A DNA stretch of 64,000 nt from MFD01275-c22 sp963705885 (lineage in GTDB: Bacteria > Actinomycetota > Actinomycetes > JACCUZ01), in assembly GCA_963705885.1 (NCBI GenBank), contig OY970120.1:2914001-2978000 (forward strand), given 5' to 3'. The position numbers were made by a program, and so were the translations under genes. The first letter of the stretch is position 1, and the number at the start of each line of letters is the position of its first letter. Of this stretch, positions 19,251-27,440 are shown in pieces. The notes below the pieces were generated by a model that worked only from the letters and a program-made list of their open reading frames with translations, was not told where the DNA came from and made no database searches.

Positions 19251-21695
19251 GTGCCGAGATCATTTCGTGTGCTCGTGGTGTGCACGGGCAACGTGTGCCG
19301 CTCGGCCGTCGCCGAACGGCTCGCGGTCATGGGGCTGCAGACCCGGCTCGGCGACGCGGCCCGGCACGTCGAGGTGCGCAGCGCCGGCGTCCGGGCCCTG
19401 GTGGGCGAGCCGATGGACGTCCGGTCGGCGGCGGCGCTGGCCGAGCTGGGGGCCTCCGGTGCCGGGTTCACGGCCACCCAGCTGGAGCCCGCGATGCTGG
19501 CCGACGCCGACCTGGTGCTCGTCGCCGGGCGCCGGCACCGGGCGACCGCAGCCCGGATGCTCCCCGCCGCCATGGGCCGGACCTTCACCCTGCGCGAGCT
19601 CGCCCGGCTCGTCGAGGAGGTCGACCTGGCGGCGCTGCCGGACGGTTCCCCCGAGGACCGGCTCCGGGCTCTGGTCGCCGAGGCGGCCGCCCTGCGCGGC
19701 CGCGTCCCGCGGCCGGGGTCGGGCGAGGACGACGTCGAGGACCCCTACGGCCGGCCGCCGGAGGTCCACCAGCGCATCGCCCTGCTCATCGGCGCGGCGC
19801 TGGAACCCGTTCTCGACGCCCTGGCCGCCGCCGTGGAGCCGGCACACGTGGCGGCCGCGGACGACGCCCGCGAGCAGCGGCTGCTCGCCGCCGCCGTGAC
19901 CGAGGCCGAGCTCGCCGACGCGCGCCGGCGCGCGGCGCTGCGGCGCCGGGCCCGGCGCGCCCTGCTGGTGGCGGCGGTGGTGCTCCCCCTCGCCTACGCC
20001 GCCGTCCTGGCCTACGACGGGTACGTCGTCAGGCGCGAGCTCGACGCCGCCCGGGTCGCGGCCTCCGGTGCCCGGGCGGCACTGCTCGACGGCGACACGG
20101 CGGTCGCCGGCCGGCGGGTGAGCGACCTGCGCAGGCACAGCGAGGACGCCCGCGACGCGGTGTCCGGGCCGGGATGGCGGCTGGGTCAGCAGATCCCCGT
20201 CGTCGGTGACGACCTCGCCGCGGTCCGCACCGCCGCCGTCGTGATCGACGAGATCGCGGACGGCGTGCTGCCGCCGCTCGTGGACGTGGCCGGATCGACC
20301 GACCTCGCACGGCTGCGGGTGGCCGGCGACCGGCTGGACCTGGCGCCCCTGCTCGCCGCCCAGCCCGACCTCGAGCTGGCCGACGGCGGGATGCGCCGCG
20401 CCGCGCGTGCCCTCGCCGCCGTCGACCGGACCGGGCTGGTGGGTCCGGTCCGCTCCGCGGTCGACGACCTGGGCCGCGAGGTGACCGACCTGCGCGTGCT
20501 GACCCGCGACGCCGCCGCCCTGGCCCGCGTCCTCCCCCCGCTGCTCGGCGAGGACGGCACGAAGCGGTACTTCCTCGCCTTCCAGAACAACGCCGAGGCG
20601 CGCGGGACCGGCGGCCTGCTCGGCGCCTTCGGCATCCTCGAGGCGACGGAGGGCCGCCTGGGCATCACGCGTCTCGGCAGCAACCAGGAGCTCGAGGACG
20701 CCCCCGAGGTCCCCGTGGACCTGGGGCCGGCGTTCGCCGAGCTCTACGGCAGCAGCCCGCGGCTGTGGGTCAACGCGAACGTGAGCCCCCACTTCCCGTA
20801 CGCCGCCCAGATCTGGCTCGCCCTGTGGCAGCGCCAGTTCGACGAGCGGCTGGACGGCGTCATCGCCACGGACCCCGTCGGGCTCGGACTGCTGCTCCGG
20901 GCGACGGGACCGGTGACCGGGCCGGACGGGCAGGAGATCACCAGCCGCAACGCCGCCGAGGTCACGCTGCGCGACGTCTACGAGCGCTACCCGACCGTCG
21001 CCGACAACCCGCAGCGCGACGCCTACCTCCAGGAGGTCGCCGGCACCGTCGCCGCCCGCGCCCTGAGCGGGCGCGGGGACCCCCGGGCGCTGATCTCGGC
21101 GCTGCGGGAGGCGGTGGGCGACGCGAGGCTGCGCGTCTACAGTGCCGACCCCGAGGTGCAGACGGACCTCGCGCCCCACGCGGTCAGCGGCGTCGTGCCC
21201 GAAGCCGTCCGGCCGTACCTCGCCGTGACCGTCAACAGCGGCGTCGCCTCGAAGCTGGACTACTACCTCGAGCGCAAGATCACCTACACGACGACCGGGT
21301 GCACCGCGACCGCGCGGCGGGTCAGGGTGCGGGTCGACCTCACGAACACCGCACCCCGGCAGGGTCTGCCGCCCTACGTCGCGTTCCCCCCGGGCGAGCG
21401 CGAGGTGCCCGCCCTCGCCGGCCGGCCCCGGGGGACGAACTACCTCCTCGTCGACGTCGTGCCGACGATCGGCACCGGGCTGGTCGAGGCCCGCCTCGAC
21501 GGCGAGCCCTACGCCGCGACCGGGGGCCGGGTGCGCGGGCACCCGGTGTTCGGCTTCGACGTGGCGCTCGACCCGGGGCAGACCCGCACCATCGAGGTCG
21601 ACCTCGTCGAGCCCCGGGTGGCGGGCCGGCTCCGGGTCGACCGGCAGCCCCTCGTCCGCCCCCTGACCGTGGTCACGGAAGGCACCCGCTGCTGA
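19251..21695 (+). CDS. Low-MW protein tyrosine phosphatase fused to membrane DUF4012 domain
   Basis: The 814-residue product is a fusion. Residues 4-195 are a low-molecular-weight protein tyrosine phosphatase: the P-loop VVCTGNVCRSAVAERL supplies Cys11 and Arg17, and DPYG at about 164-167 supplies the general-acid Asp, so the active site looks intact. A basic stretch and one membrane helix at about 235-257 (RALLVAAVVLPLAYAAVLAY) follow. The extracytoplasmic remainder is DUF4012, marked by YFLAFQNNAEARGTGG at about 440-455. Predicted topology puts the phosphatase inside and DUF4012 outside. It lies in the locus of a Wzc/CpsD-type kinase (32106-33560) and is the obvious candidate for its phosphatase, as Wzb is for Wzc (inference). 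What DUF4012 does is not known. Confidence 0.88.
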   Translation: MPRSFRVLVVCTGNVCRSAVAERLAVMGLQTRLGDAARHVEVRSAGVRALVGEPMDVRSAAALAELGASGAGFTATQLEPAMLADADLVLVAGRRHRATAARMLPAAMGRTFTLRELARLVEEVDLAALPDGSPEDRLRALVAEAAALRGRVPRPGSGEDDVEDPYGRPPEVHQRIALLIGAALEPVLDALAAAVEPAHVAAADDAREQRLLAAAVTEAELADARRRAALRRRARRALLVAAVVLPLAYAAVLAYDGYVVRRELDAARVAASGARAALLDGDTAVAGRRVSDLRRHSEDARDAVSGPGWRLGQQIPVVGDDLAAVRTAAVVIDEIADGVLPPLVDVAGSTDLARLRVAGDRLDLAPLLAAQPDLELADGGMRRAARALAAVDRTGLVGPVRSAVDDLGREVTDLRVLTRDAAALARVLPPLLGEDGTKRYFLAFQNNAEARGTGGLLGAFGILEATEGRLGITRLGSNQELEDAPEVPVDLGPAFAELYGSSPRLWVNANVSPHFPYAAQIWLALWQRQFDERLDGVIATDPVGLGLLLRATGPVTGPDGQEITSRNAAEVTLRDVYERYPTVADNPQRDAYLQEVAGTVAARALSGRGDPRALISALREAVGDARLRVYSADPEVQTDLAPHAVSGVVPEAVRPYLAVTVNSGVASKLDYYLERKITYTTTGCTATARRVRVRVDLTNTAPRQGLPPYVAFPPGEREVPALAGRPRGTNYLLVDVVPTIGTGLVEARLDGEPYAATGGRVRGHPVFGFDVALDPGQTRTIEVDLVEPRVAGRLRVDRQPLVRPLTVVTEGTRC

Positions 21696-21838
21696 CGGAG
21701 CGTGACAAGGTCACCCGTGGGCAGGGCAGCCGGGAAACGCTCTGTGACATACTGTTTCGACGTCGGACCGGGGGGAACTCCACCCCGCAGAGCCGAACGT
21801 GAGCCGCACGGGGACACCGCAATGAGGGGAACAGCACC

Positions 21839-22111
21839 ATGCACAGTCGCCGCATCATCGCCGGGGGCGCCGTCGTCCTGGCGACCTTCCTGGCTGCCGG
21901 CCCGGCTGCCGCCTATCCCCTGGAGCGGCCCGAGGTCGAGCCCGCTGGTCAGGGCGTGACCGAGCCGGCCGAGGTGGCCGGGGTCCAGAGCGGCGGGCTG
22001 GCCGACACCGGCGGCGACCTCACCGCGCTCTACGGCGGCCTGGCCCTCGTGCTGGCCGGCGGGACCGTCGTCCTCGTGACCCGTCGCCGCCGCGGCGACG
22101 TCACCGAGTAG
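21839..22111 (+). CDS. Small secreted protein with LAxTG-type sortase signal
   Basis: A 90-residue protein: signal peptide about 1-25 (HSRRIIAGG, hydrophobic core, AAA then Tyr), a short Pro/Glu/Val-rich stretch, LADTG at 54-58, a hydrophobic segment at about 63-81 and a basic tail RRRR. This is the cell-wall sorting layout, and LAxTG is the motif used by class E sortases of high-GC actinomycetes. No sortase gene is in the window. ATG 21839 is preceded by GAGGGGA. Only about 28 residues would remain after processing on both sides, so it may be a small wall peptide or a membrane-anchored spacer. Upstream, TACTGT at 21750-21755 could be a -10 box. Confidence 0.75.
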   Translation: MHSRRIIAGGAVVLATFLAAGPAAAYPLERPEVEPAGQGVTEPAEVAGVQSGGLADTGGDLTALYGGLALVLAGGTVVLVTRRRRGDVTE

Positions 22112-22133
22112 ACCGCCTCCCGCATGGTCCCAG

Positions 22134-22160
22134 CCCCCGGGCAGCACGCCGCCCGAGGGG
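22134..22160. terminator. Hairpin between LAxTG gene and GH71 gene
   Basis: CCCCCGGGC and GCCCGAGGGG form a stem with one bulged A around a short loop in the 49-base gap between two convergent stops. A weak bidirectional terminator is the simplest reading. Confidence 0.45.
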
Positions 22161-24110
22161 TCAGCGCCGCAGTGCCCGCCAGGTCGAGCGCGCCACCACG
22201 CCGTTCGGCCGGAGGTTCTCGCGTGCCTGCACGCGCTTGACCGCCCGCACCGTCCGCCGGTCGTAGAGTCCCGACACCCGCAGGTCCAGCCGTCGCTGCA
22301 CGAGTCGCACCGCCGTGCCCCGGCTGCCCCGCCGCAGCACCCGGCGCTCGGCCTTCCGCCAGCGCCGCTCCCGGGCCGTGGCCGCCCTGCGGGTCAGCTT
22401 CCGCGCCGGTGCCGTCGACCGGGCGGGCGAGCCGGCCGCCGACGGGACCGGCGCCGCGGCGACAGGACGCGGCGCGGGCGGGGCCGGCGCGGGGACGCGG
22501 GCGGGGGTCGCGGGGTCCGTCCCGGGCGCCGTGACCGTGCCGGGGTCCGGCACCGTCACGGTGGCGAGGTCCGTCCCCTGCCGGCCGCTGCCCGCGACGA
22601 CGTACTGCAGGTCCTGGACGTACGGCGTGGCGGTCACCTCGTGCGGGGACGTGACCGCGGCCACCGGGCGCCCGCCCCGCGAGACCACCGCACTGACCGT
22701 GCCGGGGCGCAGCGGGGCGAGACAGGTTGCCGGGCCGGCCGGGACGTCGCACGAGGTGGCCACGTTCCCGACGGTGACCGTGACCCGCCCCGGTGCGGTG
22801 AGGAAGGTGAGCGCCTCGACCGTGTCCCGGGCCGCGCTGCCGCCGCGCAGGGCCATGGTCCGGGCCTGCGCGTAGGCCGGGGAGGCCGCGTGCGGCTGGG
22901 TGCGGTGCGTCACGTAGACCGTGTCGCGCACCACGTCGGGCGCGCGCCCGGTCTTGTACCAGGTGAGGTAGTAGGCGTTGATGTCCAGGTAGTTCCAGCC
23001 GTGCTTGACCGACGGCGCCAGGTGCGTGTTCTCGGTGTAGTCGTTCCAGGTCGGGATCTGCACCCACTCGGCCCCGCTGTCGCGCGCGATCTTCCAGGTG
23101 CTGCGCAGGTTGGTGGTGTTCTCGGCCTCGTCGAACGCTCCCTGCATCGGGCGGGCGTCCTGCAGCGACACCGGCTGCATCCACAGCGGGCCGAGAGCGC
23201 GGACCGCCGCGGCCCGACCGAGCGGAGAGGTGCGGTAGGTCGCGGTGGCGTCGTTCCACGCCGGGTTGCGCGAGCCCCAGATGCCCATCCCGTGGCTGAT
23301 CGGGGCGTACGACGGCGCGAGCGGCTGCTCGTAGGCGACGAAGGTGGGCACGAAGGCCACCGGCATTCCGTGGGCGTCCCGCATGGTGTCGAGGAAGACC
23401 CGCCACCACGCCGCGTCGTGGGCCTCGGCCTTGAACGCCGACACGACGAGCCGGCCGTCGGCCAGGCGGAACGCCGACGGCGACGCCGCGAGCTCGGCGA
23501 CGAACGCCGCGAGCTCCGCCTGCGTCCGGTGCCGGAGGCTGCCGCTGAGGTCGACCATCAGCATGATCTCGAAGTCCGGGTCGACGGCCGCGGCGGCGCG
23601 CATCATCGTGCGCGCCGTCACGACCTGGTTGGCGTCGGGGTCCCCCGGCAGCTGCATGATGTTCATCGCGAACCCGTCCAGGCCGCCCGCGATCGCCTGG
23701 CGCACCTCCACCTGGAGGTCCTCGAACCGCCAGTCGGGGCCGCGGGCGGGGCGCACCAGGGGCCGGTCGCGCAGGTAGCCCCCGTAGGCCGCGTGCTTGC
23801 CCTTCTCGCCGCCGGTCGCGAGGTAGTTGCGCTGGTAGTAGTCGGTCGCCGGGTCGTCGTTGTCGAGGGACACCGGCAGCGGCGGCCAGTAGTGCGCGAA
23901 CACCCGCCTGGGCGAGGTGCGCAGCGCCGCCGTGGAGGGCAGGTCGAACGGCAGCGGCGAGACGTCGACGGCCGCGGACCCTCCGCTCTCGGCAGAGGCC
24001 TGCCCCGTGACGGCGGCCGGCCCGCCGACCAGGACGGCGGCACCGACGAGGGCGACCAGCAGGGCGCGGGTGACCCGGCGCGCCGGCGTCGGCGTCGCTC
24101 CGTGACCCAT
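22161..24110 (-). CDS. Secreted GH71-family (alpha-1,3-glucanase-like) protein with peptidoglycan-binding domain
   Basis: A 649-residue protein with a signal peptide (about 1-40, VTRALLVALVGAAVLVGG, cleaved near QASA). The GH71-like catalytic region at about 55-460 shows VFAHYWPPLPVSLDN, MNIMQLPGDPDANQV, FKAEAHDAAWW, WMQPVSLQDARP and PTWNDYTENTHLAPS. A beta-rich segment, a Pro/Ala linker and a C-terminal peptidoglycan-binding domain at about 580-649 (VLRRGSRGTAVRLVQRRL) follow. GH71 enzymes cut alpha-1,3-glucan. ATG 24110 has GGAGG seven bases upstream. It is a paralogue of the next gene and probably acts on the wall or on the polymer made by this locus (inference). Confidence 0.85.
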   Translation of the reverse strand: MGHGATPTPARRVTRALLVALVGAAVLVGGPAAVTGQASAESGGSAAVDVSPLPFDLPSTAALRTSPRRVFAHYWPPLPVSLDNDDPATDYYQRNYLATGGEKGKHAAYGGYLRDRPLVRPARGPDWRFEDLQVEVRQAIAGGLDGFAMNIMQLPGDPDANQVVTARTMMRAAAAVDPDFEIMLMVDLSGSLRHRTQAELAAFVAELAASPSAFRLADGRLVVSAFKAEAHDAAWWRVFLDTMRDAHGMPVAFVPTFVAYEQPLAPSYAPISHGMGIWGSRNPAWNDATATYRTSPLGRAAAVRALGPLWMQPVSLQDARPMQGAFDEAENTTNLRSTWKIARDSGAEWVQIPTWNDYTENTHLAPSVKHGWNYLDINAYYLTWYKTGRAPDVVRDTVYVTHRTQPHAASPAYAQARTMALRGGSAARDTVEALTFLTAPGRVTVTVGNVATSCDVPAGPATCLAPLRPGTVSAVVSRGGRPVAAVTSPHEVTATPYVQDLQYVVAGSGRQGTDLATVTVPDPGTVTAPGTDPATPARVPAPAPPAPRPVAAAPVPSAAGSPARSTAPARKLTRRAATARERRWRKAERRVLRRGSRGTAVRLVQRRLDLRVSGLYDRRTVRAVKRVQARENLRPNGVVARSTWRALRR

Positions 24111-24294
24111 CAGGCGGACCTCCGTGGTGCCCCCGGCACGTCCTGGGTGCCCGACGACTCGCTCCGTGCCGACCGCGTACGGACGGCCGGTTCGTGACGA
24201 ATGGGGCATCGACCCCGCGCGAGCCCGTCTTGACGCGCGTCACCCGATCGGGCCACCGAGGTGGATCGTCCGGCCGCGGGGCCGGTCGAGGAGC

Positions 24295-25842
24295 TCAGCC
24301 GGGGCGGCGCAGGCTCCCGACGCCGACGTAGGCGAGGTCCTGGACGAACGGCTCGTCGGTGACCTCGTGCGGTGACGTGACGGCGGCGACCCGGGCACCG
24401 CCCCGCGTCACCACGGCCGAGACGCGACCCGGGCGGAGCGCCACGGTGCACGCCGAGACGCCCGCCGGGGCGCGGCAGGTCGTCGACCGGCCACCGACGC
24501 TGACGGTGACCTGCGCGGGGCGGGTCAGGAAGGTCAGGGCCTCGACGGTGTCGCGCGGGGGGCTGCCGCCGCGGGGCCGCATGGTCACCGACTGGTCCAC
24601 CCGCGGCTCGGCGCGCCACGGCTGCGTCCGGTGGGTGACGTAGACCGCGTCACGGACGACCTCGGGCTCCTCGCCCGTCTTGAACCAGGTCAGGTAGAAC
24701 GACATGAGGTCGAGGAACGTCCAGCCGTGGTCCACCGACGGGGCGATGTGCGTGCTCTCCGTGTAGTCGTTCCAGGTCGGGACCTGCACCCACTGCGCAC
24801 CCGACTCGCGGGCGACCTGCCAGGTGAGGCGCAGGTTCGTCGTGTTCTCGGCCTCGTCGAAGATCCCCTGGTTGGGTCGGGCGTCCTGGACCGAGACGGG
24901 CTGCATCCACAGCGGGCGCAGGTCGCGCATCCGGGCCACCCGCGCGAGGGGGCCGTCCGCGGTGTCGTCGCGGGGGTCGTTCCACTCCGGGTTGCGTGCC
25001 CCCCACCGGCTCAGGCCGTACGACACGGCGGCGAAGCGTGGCCCCAGCTCCCGCTCGTCGCCCACGAACACCGGCACCAGGGCCACCTCGAGCCCGTGCT
25101 CGGTGCGCATGACCGAACGGAACGCCTCCCACCACGGCGGGTCGTGGGCCTCGGCCTTGAACGGCGCGACGACCAGACGCCCGTCCGGGAGCCGGAAGGC
25201 GGCCGGGGACCGGGCCAGGGTCGCCATGGCCCCGGCCAGCTGCTCGGGCGACTTGTCCGCCAGCGAGCCGCTGAGGTCGGGCATGAGCATGACCCGGAAG
25301 GCGGGGTCGACCGCCTCGGCCGCCCGCAGGAGGAGACGGGCGTTCTCCCACACCCGCACGTCGGGGTCCCCCTCGACCTGCAGCACGTCGAGGGTGAAGC
25401 CGTCGAGACCCGCCGCCGCGGCCTGCCGCACCTCGGTCCGCATGTCCCGCAGCCGCCAGTCGGCGTGCGGGGACGGTGACCGGGGCAGCGGACGGTCGCG
25501 CAGGTGCCCGCCGTACGCGGCGTGCTTGCCGGCCTCGCCGTCGGGCGTGAGGTAGTTCCGCGCGTAGTAGTCGACGTCCGGCGGCTCGTTGTCGATCGAG
25601 ATCGGCAGCGGCGGCCAGTAGTGGGCGAACACCAGCCGCGAGGAGTCGCGCAGCTGCTCCGGCGGCGGCAGGTCGAAGGGCAGCACCGCGGACGACGTCG
25701 ACGGGGCGGGCCCGGGCGGCTCGCGACCCAGCGGTGTCGCGAGCGCGACGTGGAGCACCAAGGCCCCGGCGACGGCGGCGGCGGCCACGGCGGCGAGCGG
25801 GCGCACGGGACCCGGCCTAGCCCGGGGGCCGCGCGCCGTCAC
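24295..25842 (-). CDS. GH71-family (alpha-1,3-glucanase-like) protein, membrane-anchored or secreted
   Basis: The 515-residue protein has an N-terminal hydrophobic segment (LAAVAAAAVAGALVLHVALA, about 17-36) and then a GH71-like domain closely parallel to the neighbouring paralogue: VFAHYWPPLPISIDN, LDVLQVEGDPDVRV, FKAEAHDPPWW, WMQPVSVQDARP, PTWNDYTESTHIAPS. Both copies end in a VTSPHEVT segment. It lacks the peptidoglycan-binding tail. GTG 25842 lies inside the upstream cytidylyltransferase gene (26-base overlap), so this is the terminal gene of the polysaccharide operon, and a polymer-trimming role is likely. The 184 bases downstream to the second GH71 gene hold no gene I can see. Confidence 0.82.
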   Translation of the reverse strand: MTARGPRARPGPVRPLAAVAAAAVAGALVLHVALATPLGREPPGPAPSTSSAVLPFDLPPPEQLRDSSRLVFAHYWPPLPISIDNEPPDVDYYARNYLTPDGEAGKHAAYGGHLRDRPLPRSPSPHADWRLRDMRTEVRQAAAAGLDGFTLDVLQVEGDPDVRVWENARLLLRAAEAVDPAFRVMLMPDLSGSLADKSPEQLAGAMATLARSPAAFRLPDGRLVVAPFKAEAHDPPWWEAFRSVMRTEHGLEVALVPVFVGDERELGPRFAAVSYGLSRWGARNPEWNDPRDDTADGPLARVARMRDLRPLWMQPVSVQDARPNQGIFDEAENTTNLRLTWQVARESGAQWVQVPTWNDYTESTHIAPSVDHGWTFLDLMSFYLTWFKTGEEPEVVRDAVYVTHRTQPWRAEPRVDQSVTMRPRGGSPPRDTVEALTFLTRPAQVTVSVGGRSTTCRAPAGVSACTVALRPGRVSAVVTRGGARVAAVTSPHEVTDEPFVQDLAYVGVGSLRRPG

Positions 25843-26272
25843 CCGTGGCCCTGCGCGTCCGCAGCATCGTCGTCGAGACGGCCTCGGTGTAGGGCAGGTA
25901 GTGCATGCGGGCGCCCAGGACGGCGATCTCGCGCTCCAGTGCCCGTCCCCGGGTGCTGCCCTCCCAGTCGCCCCCCTTGAACAGCACGTCGAAGCGGTGC
26001 CGTTCCCACGCCTCCCGGCGGTCCAGCGAGGGCATGAGGACGGCCTCGTCGACGCACCGCATGCTGGCGACGACCTCGACCCTCGCGTCCCCCGGCACCT
26101 GCGGGGGACGGCCCTTCGTGCGCTCGACCTCGTCGTCGGCCAGCACGCCGACGACGAGCCGACCGCACAGCAGGCGCGCCCGGCGGAGCAGGTTGAGGTG
26201 GCCGACGTGGAAGACGTCGAAGACCCCGGGTGCGAAGCCGACCGCGGGCCGCTCGACCGGCCCGCCGGTCAC
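25817..26272 (-). CDS. TagD/GCT-type cytidylyltransferase, intact active site
   Basis: The 151-residue protein is a single HxGH nucleotidyltransferase domain: GVFDVFHVGHLNLLRRA (HVGH motif), VVGVLADDEV, RFDVLFKGGDWEGS and AVSTTMLR, the ISTT-like signature. All elements needed for CTP-dependent activation of an alcohol phosphate are present, as in TagD. Product would be a CDP-alcohol; the alcohol (glycerol, ribitol, other) cannot be told. GTG 26272 overlaps the stop of the CDP-alcohol phosphotransferase (GTGA), which would use its product. It is the better-preserved member of a pair flanking that transferase. Confidence 0.85.
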   Translation of the reverse strand: MTGGPVERPAVGFAPGVFDVFHVGHLNLLRRARLLCGRLVVGVLADDEVERTKGRPPQVPGDARVEVVASMRCVDEAVLMPSLDRREAWERHRFDVLFKGGDWEGSTRGRALEREIAVLGARMHYLPYTEAVSTTMLRTRRATGDGARPPG

Positions 26273-26994
26273 GACAGCCTCCGGAACCAGTGCCGGCCGA
26301 AGGCGAGGAGGTAGGCGGCGTTGACGGCGAGCAGACCGGCGTACGCAGCGGTGAACAGCGGCTGCCAGCCCCACAGCAGGAACGTGAGACACAGGACGCC
26401 GTGGTCGGTCGGAAGCAGGGCCCAGGCCGGAGCGCCCCCGCCCGGCTCCGCGTCGCCGGGCCGGTCCGCCCGCTCGCGGAGCACGCCCGCGAGCGTCCCG
26501 CCGAAGAACAGCAGCGCGGCGACGACGGCGAAGCCCAGCGGCACGAGCAACGCCCCGGGCGAGACGTCGAGGCGGAACCAGGCCACCGCCACCGCGAGGT
26601 GCAGCAGCAGCTTGACCGCGCCGTCGGCCATGTGGTCGAGCCACTCGCCGGCGTGGCTCCCGCCGCCCCGCAGCCGCGCCAGCTGCCCGTCCGCGGAGTC
26701 CAGGAAGAACCCCAGGACGAGCAGTGCGGAGGCGACCGCGCCGACGGCCGGTCCCGGGGTCACCAGGGCGACGACCGAGACCGCCGACAGCGAGCACGCC
26801 GCGCTCAGGACGGTCACCTGGTTGGGACCGAGCCCGAGCACGTCCGCGGCGGCGGCGAGCCGCCTCCCGGCGGGGCGGTTGACGTGCCGGGTGTAGAGCG
26901 ACACACCTCGCGGCACCTTCTGCGCACCGGCGAGGGCGGCCACGGACGCCCGGTACGCCGGGCGGACCCGGTCGGTCCCGCGGGGCGCCGTCAT
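26269..26994 (-). CDS. CDP-alcohol phosphatidyltransferase family protein (copy 1)
   Basis: The 241-residue membrane protein has the invariant active-site pattern D-x2-D-G-x2-A-R-x8-G-x3-D-x3-D in DSADGQLARLRGG through EWLDHMAD (about residues 97-123), preceded by SLYTRHVNRPAGRRL and GLGPNQVTVLS as in the family. About five further hydrophobic segments follow. The family transfers a phosphoalcohol from a CDP-alcohol to an acceptor alcohol in the membrane. Here both flanking genes encode cytidylyltransferase-like proteins and both junctions overlap by four bases. That suggests a dedicated CDP-alcohol route within the glycan operon rather than general phospholipid synthesis (inference). Confidence 0.9.
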   Translation of the reverse strand: MTAPRGTDRVRPAYRASVAALAGAQKVPRGVSLYTRHVNRPAGRRLAAAADVLGLGPNQVTVLSAACSLSAVSVVALVTPGPAVGAVASALLVLGFFLDSADGQLARLRGGGSHAGEWLDHMADGAVKLLLHLAVAVAWFRLDVSPGALLVPLGFAVVAALLFFGGTLAGVLRERADRPGDAEPGGGAPAWALLPTDHGVLCLTFLLWGWQPLFTAAYAGLLAVNAAYLLAFGRHWFRRLS

Positions 26995-27440
26995 GCCCGC
27001 GCCCCGCTGCCGGGGCCGGCCGCACCGGGGGTGTTGTGGACGGACGCCCCGGGCAGGTGCTCGACGCGGACGCCGGCCTCGGCCAGCCGGTCCGCCGCGT
27101 CCCGCCCGGCCGGGCCCAGGCGCCGGCCCTCCGCGGCGAACAGCACGTCGAAGCGCAGGGACGGCCAGGCCGCGAGCTCGTCGTCCTCGACGTGGGGCAC
27201 CACCTGGTCGACGTGGCGAACGCTGCCGACGATGGCCATGCGCTCGACGAAGGGCACGACGGGTGGCCTGCCCCGCAGGCGCTCGGCCAGCGCGTCGGTC
27301 AGCACGCCCACGACCAGCAGGTCGCACCGGGTGCGCGCGGTCCGCAGGTGGGAGACGTGACCGGCGTCGAACAGGTCGAACACCCCGGCCGTGTAGCCGA
27401 TCGTCCCGCCGCCGGTCAGGGGCTCCGGCACGGCGCTCAC
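26991..27440 (-). CDS. TagD-like cytidylyltransferase fold with degenerate active site
   Basis: A 149-residue protein starting at GTG 27440. It keeps the fold markers of TagD-type enzymes (GYTAGVFDLFDAGHVSHLR, LLVVGVLTDALAERLRGRPPVV, RFDVLFAAEGRR) but has Asp where the first His of HxGH should be (DAGH). It has AAEGRR in place of the GGDW segment, and VHNTPG in place of the ISTT signature. It is therefore probably not an active cytidylyltransferase; a regulatory or scaffolding partner for the intact copy (25817-26272) is one idea, and altered chemistry another. It overlaps both neighbours by four bases. Confidence 0.78.
   Translation of the reverse strand: MSAVPEPLTGGGTIGYTAGVFDLFDAGHVSHLRTARTRCDLLVVGVLTDALAERLRGRPPVVPFVERMAIVGSVRHVDQVVPHVEDDELAAWPSLRFDVLFAAEGRRLGPAGRDAADRLAEAGVRVEHLPGASVHNTPGAAGPGSGARA

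Noticed and set aside
24111..24294. Possible small gene between the two GH71 genes
   Set aside because: Open frames here are extensions of neighbouring shadows with no start context or motif; it looks like leader and promoter sequence.
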